A stretch of DNA of 64,000 bases, taken from assembly GCF_003601925.1 (NCBI RefSeq), contig NZ_QZWH01000006.1, positions 310,001 through 374,000 of the forward strand, in the 5' to 3' direction. The position numbers were made by a program, and so were the translations under genes. The notes below the pieces were generated by a model. The model ran no database searches and had not been told where the DNA came from. It saw only the letters and a list, made by a program, of their open reading frames with translations. This document shows, piece by piece, positions 9,474-19,350 of the stretch (positions are counted from its first letter, which is position 1; each line of letters begins with the position of its first letter). This stretch comes from Buttiauxella izardii (GTDB taxonomy: Bacteria; Pseudomonadota; Gammaproteobacteria; Enterobacterales; Enterobacteriaceae).

Positions 9474-9483
9474 GGGGAACAAT

Positions 9484-10365
9484 ATGAACCAGCCTGCACA
9501 TAAACCGCCCGCCGCAGCGCTTAGCGCCACGGTTGGGGAAGTGATTACCCTGCCGCCCGTCACCGTTCGCCGCCGCACGCCGCAGTGGCGCAAGTTTTGC
9601 CTGAGCTTTTTCCAGCGCCTGGTGCCCGCCGTTCTGGGGATGGGATTGTTGGTCGTCGCCTGGCAAATCGCCGCGCTCAACAGCAAGGGTTTCCCGACGC
9701 CGCTCAGCACTTTGGAATCAGCAATCACACTGTTTTCTGACCCGTTTTATAACGCCGGGCCGAACGACCAGGGTATCGGCTGGAACGTGCTGGCCTCGCT
9801 CCAGCGCGTGGCGGTTGGGTTTGGCCTCGCCGCGATGGTCGGTATTCCTGCGGGTTTCCTGATTGGCCGTTTCACCTTTTTAGCCCGCATGTTCAACCCG
9901 ATTATCTCGTTATTGCGCCCGGTCAGCCCGCTCGCCTGGTTGCCGATTGGCCTGCTTTTATTCCAGAAAGCGGAACCGGCATCGAGCTGGACGATTTTTA
10001 TTTGCTCCATCTGGCCGATGGTGATTAACACCGCTGAAGGCGTCAAACGCATCCCGGACGATTACCTCAACGTGGCGCGGGTGCTGAAACTTTCCGAATG
10101 GACGGTGATGCGCAAAATTTTATTCCCGGCCGTGTTACCCGCAGTGCTAACCGGCGTGCGCTTGTCCATCGGCATTGCGTGGCTGGTGATTGTCGCCGCC
10201 GAAATGCTCACCGGAGGCCTTGGGATCGGCTTCTGGATCTGGAACGAGTGGAACAACCTCAACGTCGAAAACATTCTTATCGCGATTGTGATTATCGGCG
10301 TCGTCGGGCTGCTGCTCGAACAGGCTTTGATGTTGCTGGCGCGTCGCTTCAGTTGGGAGAAATAA
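9484..10365 (+). CDS. nasE: Nitrate ABC transporter permease NasE
   Basis: Inner-membrane permease of the NrtB/SsuC family, 293 residues with about six membrane segments after a polar N-terminus. The EAA-type loop that contacts the ATPase lies around residues 195-225 (NVARVLKLSEWTVMRKILFP). The ATG at 9484 (MNQPAHKPP) follows AAGGGGAAC and lies 10 bp after nasF, with nasD starting 2 bp after its stop. An upstream in-frame ATG at 9406 lies within nasF and is not used. It imports nitrate bound by NasF. Confidence 0.95.
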   Translation: MNQPAHKPPAAALSATVGEVITLPPVTVRRRTPQWRKFCLSFFQRLVPAVLGMGLLVVAWQIAALNSKGFPTPLSTLESAITLFSDPFYNAGPNDQGIGWNVLASLQRVAVGFGLAAMVGIPAGFLIGRFTFLARMFNPIISLLRPVSPLAWLPIGLLLFQKAEPASSWTIFICSIWPMVINTAEGVKRIPDDYLNVARVLKLSEWTVMRKILFPAVLPAVLTGVRLSIGIAWLVIVAAEMLTGGLGIGFWIWNEWNNLNVENILIAIVIIGVVGLLLEQALMLLARRFSWEK

Positions 10366-10367
10366 TC

Positions 10368-11156
10368 ATGAAGAAAATTATTCAGGTACAAAATGTTAGC
10401 CAGCGTTTTTCCACTGCCAGCGGCGAATTTCTGGCGCTGAGCAACGTCAGCTTTGATATTGAAGAAGGCGAAACCATCAGCCTGATTGGTCACTCAGGAT
10501 GTGGCAAATCCACGCTGCTGAATTTGATTGCCGGGATCACCTTGCCCTCCGAAGGCGGCCTGCTGTGCGACAACCGCGAAATCGCCGGGCCAGGGCCAGA
10601 GCGCGCCGTGGTGTTTCAGAATCATTCGCTGCTGCCGTGGATGACCTGCTTCGAAAACGTGGCGCTGGCGGTGGATCAAGTCTTTCGCCACACCATGAAC
10701 CGCGCCGAGCGCCGCGAATGGATTGTGCACAACCTCGAGCGCGTGCAGATGGGCCACGCCGTTAACAAGCGTCCCGGAGAGATTTCCGGTGGCATGAAAC
10801 AGCGTGTCGGCATCGCCCGTGCGCTGGCGATGAAACCCAAAGTGCTGCTGATGGACGAGCCGTTTGGCGCACTCGATGCGCTGACTCGCGCCCATTTGCA
10901 GGATGCTGTGATGCACATCCAGCAAGAGCTGCACACCACGATTGTGCTGATCACTCATGACGTTGACGAAGCGGTACTGCTTTCCGACCGCGTGCTGATG
11001 ATGACCAACGGCCCGGCGGCGACGGTAGGCGAAACATTGCAGGTTGATTTGCCGCGCCCGCGCAACCGCGTGGAACTCGCCGAAGACAGCCGCTACCACC
11101 ATTTGCGCCAGCAAGTGCTGCGCTTCCTCTACGAAAAACAGCCCAGGGCTGCCTGA
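10368..11156 (+). CDS. nasD: Nitrate ABC transporter ATP-binding protein NasD
   Basis: ATPase subunit of the nitrate importer, 262 residues. Walker A is GHSGCGKST (residues ~41-49), the ABC signature SGGMKQR and Walker B VLLMDEPFGALD follow, and the switch histidine is in LITHDVDEA. The ATG at 10368 (MKKIIQVQN) follows the nasE stop by 2 bp with GGGAG upstream. Unlike cyanobacterial NrtC it has no fused binding-protein domain. The nasC-nasB frame begins 10 bp downstream. Confidence 0.96.
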   Translation: MKKIIQVQNVSQRFSTASGEFLALSNVSFDIEEGETISLIGHSGCGKSTLLNLIAGITLPSEGGLLCDNREIAGPGPERAVVFQNHSLLPWMTCFENVALAVDQVFRHTMNRAERREWIVHNLERVQMGHAVNKRPGEISGGMKQRVGIARALAMKPKVLLMDEPFGALDALTRAHLQDAVMHIQQELHTTIVLITHDVDEAVLLSDRVLMMTNGPAATVGETLQVDLPRPRNRVELAEDSRYHHLRQQVLRFLYEKQPRAA

Positions 11157-11166
11157 GGACACGCTC

Positions 11167-14100
11167 ATGACGCGACGTCTGATTGTTATCGGCAACGGCA
11201 TGGCGGCCATTCGTCTGGTGGAGCAAATTGTGGCGCGGGCAGCGGGGCGTTTCGCCATCACTGTTTTTGGCGAAGAACCCGCGCTGAGTTACAACCGCAT
11301 CTTGCTCTCGCCGGTGCTGGCGGGGGAAAAGCCCGCGCTAGCGACGCAATTGCACGATGCCGCCTGGTATGTTTCCCACGGTATTGAGCTGCTGACGGGC
11401 GAAGCGGTGCGGGAAGTGGACACGCAGCTCCAGACCGTTCGCTCTGATATTCGCACTCTCAACTATGACGAACTGGTGTTCGCCACCGGTTCACGCCCGT
11501 TTATTCCGCCTATTGACGGGCACCAATTGCCGCACGTACACGGTTTCCGCACCCTGGCGGACGTCGATTCAATTCTCGGTGGCGAGGGAAATGCCGTGGT
11601 GCTCGGCGGAGGTTTGCTGGGCGTGGAAGCGGCGGCGGCACTTTGCGCACGCGGTATTCCCGTCACGTTGATTCACCGCCAGCCGTGGCTCATGGACATT
11701 CAGCTCAACCAGCAGGCAGGTTTGCTGCTTGAGGAACATCTCGCAGAACGGGGCATTCGTTGCCTGCTCAACTGCGGCATAGAGCGCATTTCTGAAACTA
11801 GCGTGACGTTAAGCAATGGCGAAGTTTTACCCGCAGGAAGAGTCATTATCGCCACCGGCGTAAAACCCAATATCGCCCTCGCGCAACAGGCCGGAATGGC
11901 TTGCCAGCGCGGAATCACCGTTGATGCCCAATTGCGCAGTTCAACGCCTCGCGTAAGCGCATTAGGTGAATGCTGTGAAATCGACGGGCAAACCTGGGGG
12001 CTGGTGGCACCATGTTTACAACAGGCCGACGTTTTAGCCGCCCGTTTATGCGGCGAATCCACGGCTGATTTTCAGTACCAGGACTGCGGCACGCGCCTCA
12101 AAGTCAGCGGCATCCCGCTATTTTCCGCAGGCGACCTTCGCGAACAGCCCGACACGCGCATCCTTACCGCTTTCGATCCTCTTTCAAAACATTATCGCTG
12201 CCTGCATTTACGCGGCGACACGCTGGTGGGCGCGTTGCTGCTGGGCGATATCAAGCCCGCGAATGCGCTTACCGACATCTTGCTCAGCGCGGCACCCGTT
12301 ACGCCTGCCGCGCTGTTTGACGAATACCACTCTGATGAGCAGCCGCTGGCTGCCGGAAATGACGACATGACAAAAGCAACGCTGGTAGTAATCGGTCACG
12401 GCATGGTCGGGCACCACTTTCTGGAACAGTGCGTGGCGCAGCAACTGCACCACAGCTATCACATTGTGGTGTTTGGTGAAGAGCGCCATCCGGCGTATGA
12501 CCGCGTGCATCTTTCGGAATATTTTGCCGGACGCAGCGCCGAATCGCTTTCGATGGTGCAGGGTGATTTCTTTAATAACAATGGCATTGAACTGCGTTGT
12601 AACAGCAAAATCGTGGAGATAGATCGCCAACAGCGCGTAGTGCGCGACAGTGAAGGGCGCGAAACTTACTTCGACAAGTTAGTGCTGGCAACCGGCTCGT
12701 ACCCGTTCGTGCCGCCGGTTCCCGGTAACGATCTGCCCGGCTGCTTTGTGTATCGCACGCTCGACGATCTGGATGCGATTGCCGAACGCGCCCGCAGCGC
12801 CAGACGCGGCGTGGTGATTGGCGGCGGTTTATTAGGGCTGGAGGCGGCGAATGCGCTTAAACAGCTTGGCCTCGAAACGCACGTGGTGGAGTTTGCGCCC
12901 AACCTAATGGCGGTGCAGCTTGATAACGACGGCGCTGCGATGCTGCGCGCAAAAATCAGCGAAATCGGCGTGCAGGTGCATACCAGTAAATCGACCACCG
13001 CCATTACCGATACCGACGGTTTACAGCTGAATTTTGCCGACGGCGAAACGCTGCCGACCGATCTTATCGTCTTTTCTGCCGGTATCCGCCCGCAAGACGC
13101 GCTGGCAAAAACCAGCGAACTGGTGCTGGGTGAACGCGGCGGAATCGTGATTAACGATCATTGCCAAACCAGCGACAGCGCGATTTACGCCATCGGCGAA
13201 TGCGCCTTGTGGGAAGGCAAAATCTTTGGCCTCGTGGCTCCGGGTTATCAAATGGCTCGTGTCGCGGCGGCAACGCTTGCGGGCGTTGAATCCGCATTCC
13301 TCGGCGCGGACATGAGCACCAAACTGAAATTGCTCGGCGTGGAAGTGGCCTCGTTTGGCGATGCTCACGGGCGCACGCCCGGCTGCCAGAGTTACCAGTG
13401 GACTAACGGCCCGCAGCAAATCTACAAAAAGATCGTCGTTTCAGCCGATAACAAAACCCTGCTCGGCGGCGTGCTGGTGGGCGACAGCAGTGAATACGCG
13501 ACGTTGCTGCAAATGATGCTCAACGGCATGGCGCTCCCCGCGCAGCCGGAAAGCCTGATTCTGCCCGTATCGGCAGGCGGCGCACCAAAAGGGCTGGGCG
13601 TCGCGGCATTACCGGAAACTGCGCAGATTTGCTCCTGCCATAACGTCAGCAAAGCGGATATTTGCGCGGCGGTGAGCAACGGTGCGGGAGAGATGGGCGC
13701 AATCAAAGCCTGCACCAAAGCGGCGACGGGCTGCGGCGGCTGTTCGGCGCTGGTGAAACAGGTGATGGAATACCAACTGCAAGAGCAGGGCGTGGAGGTG
13801 AAAAAGGACATTTGCGAACACTTCCCGTACTCGCGCCAGGAAATCTACCACCTGGTGCGCGTCAACCATATCCATAGTTTTGAGCAACTGATTAGCCGCT
13901 ATGGGCACGGCCATGGCTGTGAAATCTGCAAGCCGCTGGCAGCCTCGGTGCTCGCGTCGTGCTGGAATGAATATTTGCTCAAACCCGCGCACTTACCGCT
14001 GCAGGATACCAACGATCGCTACTTCGCCAACATCCAGAAAGACGGCACTTACTCGATTGTGCCGCGCGTTCCTGCAGGCGAAATCACCCCGGACGGTTTA

Positions 14101-15234
14101 ATCGCCATCGGCCAGGTGGCAAAACGCTACCAACTGTACAGCAAAATTACCGGCGGCCAGCGCATCGACCTGTTTGGCGCACGCCTTGAAGAGCTGCCTG
14201 CGATTTGGGAAGAGCTGGTGGCGGCGGGCTTTGAAACCGGTCACGCCTACGGCAAGTCGCTGCGCACCGTAAAATCCTGCGTCGGTTCCACCTGGTGCCG
14301 TTACGGGGTGCAGGATTCCACAGGCCTCGCTATTGAGCTGGAGAATCGCTACAAAGGGCTGCGCTCACCGCACAAAATCAAAATGGCGGTGTCCGGTTGC
14401 ACCCGGGAATGTGCCGAAGCGCAGAGCAAAGACATCGGCGTGATTGCTACCGACAAAGGCTGGAACCTGTACGTGTGCGGCAACGGCGGCATGAAACCGC
14501 GCCATGCGAACTTGTTCGCCAGCGATCTCGACCGGGAAACGCTAATCCGCACCATCGACTGTTTGCTGATGTTTTACATCCGCACCGCCGACCGTTTGCA
14601 GCGCACCAGCACCTGGATGGACAACCTCGAAGGCGGCATTGAATACCTGCGCGATGTGATTCTCAACGACAGCCTCGGCCTGAACGACGAGCTGGAAAAA
14701 GAGATGATCAGCGTCGTCGATACTTTCCAGTGCGAATGGCAAACCACGCTCAACAGCCCGGATCGCCTTGCGTTGTTCCGTTCGTATGTGAACAGCGAAC
14801 AGCCGGACGAAGCGGTGCAGCGCCAGACTCTGCGCGGACAATTACAGCCAGTTAGCGAAGTGGTGCATCTGCCAACGGTCGCGCCAGCCAAACCCTGGCA
14901 GGCAGTTTGCAACGTTAGCGAAATCCCCGCGCAGGCGGGAATCGGCGCACGTCTTGGCGAGCAGCAAATTGCTTTGTTCCGCTTTGGCGATGCGATTTAT
15001 GCCCTTGATAACCTCGAACCGGGCAGCGATGCCAACGTGCTTTCGCGCGGTATCGTCGGCGATGCGGGCGGCGAGCCGATTGTGATTTCACCACTGTACA
15101 AACATCGTATTCGCCTGCGCGACGGGCGCACTCAGGATGGCGAACAGGCGGTTCGCGCCTGGCCGGTGAAAGTGGAACAAGGCACCGTGTGGGTGGGCAG
15201 CCAGGCGCTGATTATGCGTGCGGAGGCATCATGA
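11167..15234 (+). CDS. nasCB: NasC-NasB fusion: NADH oxidoreductase plus siroheme nitrite reductase
   Basis: One 1355-residue frame covering two proteins that are separate in Klebsiella. Residues 1-400 (MTRRLIVIGNGMA) are a NasC-like FAD/NAD oxidoreductase that passes electrons to the nitrate reductase. From Met401 (12367, TKATLVVIGHGMVG) it reads as NasB, assimilatory nitrite reductase: pyridine nucleotide oxidoreductase, BFD-like [2Fe-2S] cysteines (C822, C824, ~C855, ~C858), the siroheme/[4Fe-4S] ligands C1038-X5-C1044 and C1078-X3-C1082, and a NirD-like Rieske-fold tail (~1240-1355). No stop separates the halves. The Met401 codon has only a weak GGAA upstream, so internal initiation is possible. 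The end overlaps nasA by ATGA. Confidence 0.93.
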   Translation: MTRRLIVIGNGMAAIRLVEQIVARAAGRFAITVFGEEPALSYNRILLSPVLAGEKPALATQLHDAAWYVSHGIELLTGEAVREVDTQLQTVRSDIRTLNYDELVFATGSRPFIPPIDGHQLPHVHGFRTLADVDSILGGEGNAVVLGGGLLGVEAAAALCARGIPVTLIHRQPWLMDIQLNQQAGLLLEEHLAERGIRCLLNCGIERISETSVTLSNGEVLPAGRVIIATGVKPNIALAQQAGMACQRGITVDAQLRSSTPRVSALGECCEIDGQTWGLVAPCLQQADVLAARLCGESTADFQYQDCGTRLKVSGIPLFSAGDLREQPDTRILTAFDPLSKHYRCLHLRGDTLVGALLLGDIKPANALTDILLSAAPVTPAALFDEYHSDEQPLAAGNDDMTKATLVVIGHGMVGHHFLEQCVAQQLHHSYHIVVFGEERHPAYDRVHLSEYFAGRSAESLSMVQGDFFNNNGIELRCNSKIVEIDRQQRVVRDSEGRETYFDKLVLATGSYPFVPPVPGNDLPGCFVYRTLDDLDAIAERARSARRGVVIGGGLLGLEAANALKQLGLETHVVEFAPNLMAVQLDNDGAAMLRAKISEIGVQVHTSKSTTAITDTDGLQLNFADGETLPTDLIVFSAGIRPQDALAKTSELVLGERGGIVINDHCQTSDSAIYAIGECALWEGKIFGLVAPGYQMARVAAATLAGVESAFLGADMSTKLKLLGVEVASFGDAHGRTPGCQSYQWTNGPQQIYKKIVVSADNKTLLGGVLVGDSSEYATLLQMMLNGMALPAQPESLILPVSAGGAPKGLGVAALPETAQICSCHNVSKADICAAVSNGAGEMGAIKACTKAATGCGGCSALVKQVMEYQLQEQGVEVKKDICEHFPYSRQEIYHLVRVNHIHSFEQLISRYGHGHGCEICKPLAASVLASCWNEYLLKPAHLPLQDTNDRYFANIQKDGTYSIVPRVPAGEITPDGLIAIGQVAKRYQLYSKITGGQRIDLFGARLEELPAIWEELVAAGFETGHAYGKSLRTVKSCVGSTWCRYGVQDSTGLAIELENRYKGLRSPHKIKMAVSGCTRECAEAQSKDIGVIATDKGWNLYVCGNGGMKPRHANLFASDLDRETLIRTIDCLLMFYIRTADRLQRTSTWMDNLEGGIEYLRDVILNDSLGLNDELEKEMISVVDTFQCEWQTTLNSPDRLALFRSYVNSEQPDEAVQRQTLRGQLQPVSEVVHLPTVAPAKPWQAVCNVSEIPAQAGIGARLGEQQIALFRFGDAIYALDNLEPGSDANVLSRGIVGDAGGEPIVISPLYKHRIRLRDGRTQDGEQAVRAWPVKVEQGTVWVGSQALIMRAEAS

Positions 15235-17804
15235 CAAATGTTGTGCGCACGACATGCCCATACTGCGGTGTCGGCTGCGGCGTGAAAGCGCAGTCAACGG
15301 AAAATGGCTTCCAGATTAGCGGCGACGAACAGCATACGGCAAACTTTGGGCGATTGTGCGTAAAAGGCGCGGCACTGGGCGAAACGCTCGGCCTCGAAGG
15401 GCGCTTACTGCACCCGGAAATCAACGGCGAGCGCGTGGAATGGGAAACCGCGCTGGATGAAACCGCCCGTCGTCTGCAAGGGATTATTGACGAATTCGGC
15501 CCCAAAGCGGTGGCGTTTTACGCCTCCGGCCAGCTGCTAACCGAAGATTATTACGCCGGCAACAAGCTGATGAAGGGGTTTATTGGCGCGGGGAACATCG
15601 ACACTAATTCGCGGCTGTGCATGTCCTCGGCGGTGGTGGGGTACAAACGCGCATTTGGCGCGGATTTCGTGCCATGTAGCTATGAGGATCTGGAGCAAAC
15701 AGACTTAGTCGTGCTGGTGGGATCTAACGCCGCATGGGCGCATCCGGTGTTATATCAGCGCCTGGTCAAGGCTAAACAGCAGCGCCCGAATATGAAAGTG
15801 GTGGTCATCGACCCGCGCCGCACCGCGACCTGCGATATCGCCGATTTGCACCTGGCGCTTCGCCCAGGAACTGACGCCGCATTGTTTGTCGGTTTACTGA
15901 ATGTTTTGCCGCCGCCTGAGCCAAATGCTTTTGACGGACAAACCGCCGCGCTGGAAATAGCCGCAAACTGGACGCTGGAAAAAACCGCCGACTTTTGCCA
16001 ACTGGACAGTGCAGATGTGCAAACCTTCTGGCACTGGTTTGCGCAGGCCAATCGCGCCATGACGCTTTACACCATGGGCATTAATCAGTCGTCGAGCGGC
16101 AGCGACAAATGCAACGCGATTATCAATGTGCATCTGGCGAGCGGCAAAATTGGCCGCGACGGCTGTGGCCCGTTTTCGCTGACCGGGCAGCCCAATGCCA
16201 TGGGCGGGCGCGAAGTCGGCGGGCTTGCCAATCAGCTCGCCTGCCATATGAATTTTGAACCTGCGGATATCGCCCGCCTTGGGCGATTTTGGGGCAGCGA
16301 GCGCATTGCCGAAACGCCGGGCTTGATGGCCGTCGAACTGTTTGAAGCGATCGGGCGCGGTGAAGTCAAAGCCGTGTGGATTATGGGCACCAATCCGCTG
16401 GTATCGTTGCCCGATAGCTCACATGTGGCGCAGGCGCTGGCGAACTGCCCGCTGGTGATTGTCTCGGACGTGGTGCGTGAAACGGACACCTCGCGCTTCG
16501 CCACCGTGAAATTCCCGGCGCTGGCGTGGGGCGAAAAAAACGGCACCGTCACTAATTCCGAGCGGCGTATTTCACGCCAGCGTGCATTTTTACCCGCGCC
16601 CGGTGAGGCGCGAGCTGACTGGTGGATTATTTCCCAAATCGCACAACGCCTGGGTTATGGCGAAGCGTTTAACTGGCAGCATTCACATGAGATCTTTTGC
16701 GAACATGCGGCACTTTCAGGCTATGAAAATAACGGCACACGCGCCTTTGATATCAGCGGCCTGGCAACGTTAGACCGCGAGCAATACGACGCGCTCGAAC
16801 CGGTGCGCTGGCCAGTAACCTCAACCATTAATTCAACGTTTAAAAGCTGGCGAGCGAATGGAAAGTTCCAGTTGCTGCCAGTTGAACCGGCTTTACCGCA
16901 GGCAAACGCTGACCATTATTATCCGCTGATCCTCAATAGCGGGCGCATTCGCGATCAATGGCACACCATGACGCGCACCGGCAACGTGCCACGCCTGATG
17001 CAGCACATCAGTATGCCGTTTCTCGAAATACATCCACAGGATGCAAAACGTTACGGTGTCACTCAAAATAGCCTGGTTCGAGTCGCCTCGCGCTCCGGCG
17101 GCGTGGTGGCGAAGGTGCTGATTAGCGCAAACCAACTACCGGGGAACGTGTTTGCACCGATGCACTGGAACCAGCAGTTTGCCCGAAAAGGGCAAATTAA
17201 CGGCCTGATAAAAAGCGTGTGCGATCCGCATTCCGGGCAGCCGGAAAGCAAGCAAACGGCGGTGCGTATTCAGCGCTGGCAGCCTGCGTGGCAGGGGGAG
17301 ATTTTCGCCCGCGAAGACATCGCTTTTGCCGACGATATTCAATGGTGGAAACAGGCGACTTCTGGCGTGCAGCATTTCCTTTGCGCGGCAGACAGCAACG
17401 CTCAGGTATGGATTGAAACTCTCGCCACCGGACGTGGCTGGCAGTTGCAAACAGCCTGCGGTAATGGTGAGTTTTACCATGTACTGGCCTGGCAAAACGG
17501 GGAGTTACAGCTGGCGTTTTACAGCGCCAACGTCTGGCCTGAGATTAGCGCAGCGGCGGTTGTTGCGGCATTTGAACAGGCTCCGCCAACGGCCACCGAA
17601 CGTCATCGTTTATTAGCTGGTAAAACGGCTGGAACCGCTGTTGATACAGGTGCGACGGTGTGCAGCTGTTTTGGCGTGGGAGAGAAAACCATTCGTGCGG
17701 CGATCGCCAGCGGGTGCAAATCAGTGGGTCAACTGGGTGAAAAACTGCGTTGCGGCACTAACTGCGGGTCGTGTATTCCAGAGCTGAAGGCATTGCTAAA
17801 GTAA
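15231..17804 (+). CDS. nasA: Assimilatory nitrate reductase catalytic subunit NasA
   Basis: Cytoplasmic molybdenum enzyme reducing nitrate to nitrite, 857 residues. The N-terminal [4Fe-4S] cluster ligands are C9, C12, C16 and C43, followed by molybdopterin-dinucleotide-binding oxidoreductase domains. A C-terminal BFD-like [2Fe-2S] domain starts at C811 (CSCFGVGEKT) and ends with CGTNCGSC, as in Klebsiella NasA. No Tat signal is present, as expected for an assimilatory enzyme. The ATG at 15231 overlaps the nasB stop (ATGA), implying translational coupling. The upstream ATG at 15189 lies within nasB and is not used. Confidence 0.96.
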   Translation: MTNVVRTTCPYCGVGCGVKAQSTENGFQISGDEQHTANFGRLCVKGAALGETLGLEGRLLHPEINGERVEWETALDETARRLQGIIDEFGPKAVAFYASGQLLTEDYYAGNKLMKGFIGAGNIDTNSRLCMSSAVVGYKRAFGADFVPCSYEDLEQTDLVVLVGSNAAWAHPVLYQRLVKAKQQRPNMKVVVIDPRRTATCDIADLHLALRPGTDAALFVGLLNVLPPPEPNAFDGQTAALEIAANWTLEKTADFCQLDSADVQTFWHWFAQANRAMTLYTMGINQSSSGSDKCNAIINVHLASGKIGRDGCGPFSLTGQPNAMGGREVGGLANQLACHMNFEPADIARLGRFWGSERIAETPGLMAVELFEAIGRGEVKAVWIMGTNPLVSLPDSSHVAQALANCPLVIVSDVVRETDTSRFATVKFPALAWGEKNGTVTNSERRISRQRAFLPAPGEARADWWIISQIAQRLGYGEAFNWQHSHEIFCEHAALSGYENNGTRAFDISGLATLDREQYDALEPVRWPVTSTINSTFKSWRANGKFQLLPVEPALPQANADHYYPLILNSGRIRDQWHTMTRTGNVPRLMQHISMPFLEIHPQDAKRYGVTQNSLVRVASRSGGVVAKVLISANQLPGNVFAPMHWNQQFARKGQINGLIKSVCDPHSGQPESKQTAVRIQRWQPAWQGEIFAREDIAFADDIQWWKQATSGVQHFLCAADSNAQVWIETLATGRGWQLQTACGNGEFYHVLAWQNGELQLAFYSANVWPEISAAAVVAAFEQAPPTATERHRLLAGKTAGTAVDTGATVCSCFGVGEKTIRAAIASGCKSVGQLGEKLRCGTNCGSCIPELKALLK

Positions 17805-17856
17805 TACCGGAGTAATCTGTGTTTACGAGTTTGGGAATGAATTGCTGTTGTGTGAT

Positions 17857-17864
17857 GTTATAAT
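17857..17864 (+). promoter_or_regulatory. Extended -10 promoter directly before ychO
   Basis: The sequence TGTTATAAT (TG at 17856-17857, TATAAT at 17859-17864) is an ideal extended -10. No good -35 is seen at the right distance. The predicted start point falls at about 17870-17872, on the ychO start codon itself. Confidence 0.5.
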
Positions 17865-17870
17865 TTCCAG

Positions 17871-19271
17871 ATGTTTAGAAAAGCCGTTCCATTTTTCACT
17901 TTGTCATACGCACTCCTCAGCGCAGGAGGGGCTGCCAGTACCCGCCAGACCTTTATCGAAAAAGCCGCCGATCCTTTTGACCAGTCCACCGAACAATTAC
18001 CGGATTTGGGTATTGCCCCAGAAACCGATGCCGCCGCGCGTGAAATTGCTGCGATGGCGAAGAAATTTGGCGAAGCGAGTATGGTCGATGACGGACTGGA
18101 TGCAGGGGATCAGGCGCGGTTGCTGGCGTTTACTCGCCTGCGAGATGTGTTGACCGACAAAGTGACCAGTGAAGCGGAATCGCTGTTATCGCCGCTCGGC
18201 AAAGCCAACATCAATTTACTGGTCGATGAACACGGGAACTGGAACGGCAGCAGCGCCTCGGTGTTTACGCCGTGGGAAGATAACAACCGTTATCTGACCT
18301 GGAGCCAGGTGGGTTTTACTCAAAAAGACGACGGCACGATTGGCAATATTGGCGCCGGGCAGCGTTGGGTGGCGGGCGATTGGTTGCTGGGCTATAACGC
18401 GTTTTATGACAATCAGCTTGCTACTCAATTACAACGTGCCGGGTTTGGCACCGAAGCGTGGGGCGAGTATTTACGCCTCTCTGCGAACTATTACCAGCCA
18501 TTAGCCAGCTGGCAGGAAGGCGATAGTGAAACGCTGGAACAACGGCTGGCGCGGGGTTATGACATTACCGCGCAGGCGTGGCTGCCGTTTTATCGCCATA
18601 TCAATACCAGCCTCAGTTTTGAAAAATACTACGGTAACAGCGTGGATTTGTTTGATACCGGCACCGGTTATCGTAACCCGGTGGCGGTAACAATGGGATT
18701 GAGTTACACGCCGATCCCGCTGCTGACGCTTACTGCGCAGCATAAACAGGGGGAAAGCGGTGTTTCGCAAGATAATCTCGGCCTGAAGCTCAATTACCGT
18801 TTTGGCGTTCCGGTAGCCAAACAGCTTTCTGCTGCCGAAGTAGCGACCACAAGTTCACTGCGCGGCAGCCGTTATGACAACGTAGAACGTGATTCGCTAC
18901 CGGTGATGGAGTATCGCCAGCGTAAAACATTATCGGTCTTTTTGGCGACGCCGCCATGGGAACTGCACGCGGGCGAAACCGTGGCGCTCAAGCTGCAAAT
19001 CCGCGCCAGCCACAAAATCCGCAATATTACCTGGCAGGGCGACACTCAGGCATTGAGCCTGACGCCGCCTGCGGATAACCGCGACACCAGCGGCTGGAGC
19101 ATGATCATGCCGACATGGAACGAAAATGGCCCGAATGAATATCGGCTTTCAGTGGTGATTGAGGATGATAAAGGCCAGAAGGTGACGTCGAACTGGATTA
19201 CGCTGAAACTGGCGGAGCCGCTGGTGGTGAACCCACTTGCCGATCCGCGTTATGAGTTGTTACCGCAATAA
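17871..19271 (+). CDS. ychO: Invasin/intimin-like inverse autotransporter protein YchO
   Basis: Outer-membrane protein of the intimin/invasin (inverse autotransporter) family, 466 residues against 464 in E. coli. A signal peptide (residues ~1-22, MFRKAVPFFTLSYALLSAGG) is followed by the 12-strand beta-barrel region (~85-330, e.g. GQRWVAGDWLLGYNAFYDN and GYDITAQAWLPFYRHINTS). A single Ig-like domain (~360-455) follows, so there is no long passenger. Its function is uncertain; E. coli YchO has been linked to motility and adhesion traits. It lies 66 bp after nasA and is convergent with narL. Confidence 0.93.
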   Translation: MFRKAVPFFTLSYALLSAGGAASTRQTFIEKAADPFDQSTEQLPDLGIAPETDAAAREIAAMAKKFGEASMVDDGLDAGDQARLLAFTRLRDVLTDKVTSEAESLLSPLGKANINLLVDEHGNWNGSSASVFTPWEDNNRYLTWSQVGFTQKDDGTIGNIGAGQRWVAGDWLLGYNAFYDNQLATQLQRAGFGTEAWGEYLRLSANYYQPLASWQEGDSETLEQRLARGYDITAQAWLPFYRHINTSLSFEKYYGNSVDLFDTGTGYRNPVAVTMGLSYTPIPLLTLTAQHKQGESGVSQDNLGLKLNYRFGVPVAKQLSAAEVATTSSLRGSRYDNVERDSLPVMEYRQRKTLSVFLATPPWELHAGETVALKLQIRASHKIRNITWQGDTQALSLTPPADNRDTSGWSMIMPTWNENGPNEYRLSVVIEDDKGQKVTSNWITLKLAEPLVVNPLADPRYELLPQ

Positions 19272-19300
19272 CGAGTGATGTCGGGATTCGGTTTGGGGTT

Positions 19301-19332
19301 GTAGGGTGGATAAGCCGCAGGCGTCATCCACC
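19301..19332. repeat. REP-like palindromic element
   Basis: GTAGGGTGGATAAGCCGCAG followed by GCGTCATCCACC forms the imperfect palindrome typical of enterobacterial REP units. It sits between the convergent ychO and narL stops. Confidence 0.75.
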
Positions 19333-19350
19333 ACATTCACCGTTTTAACA

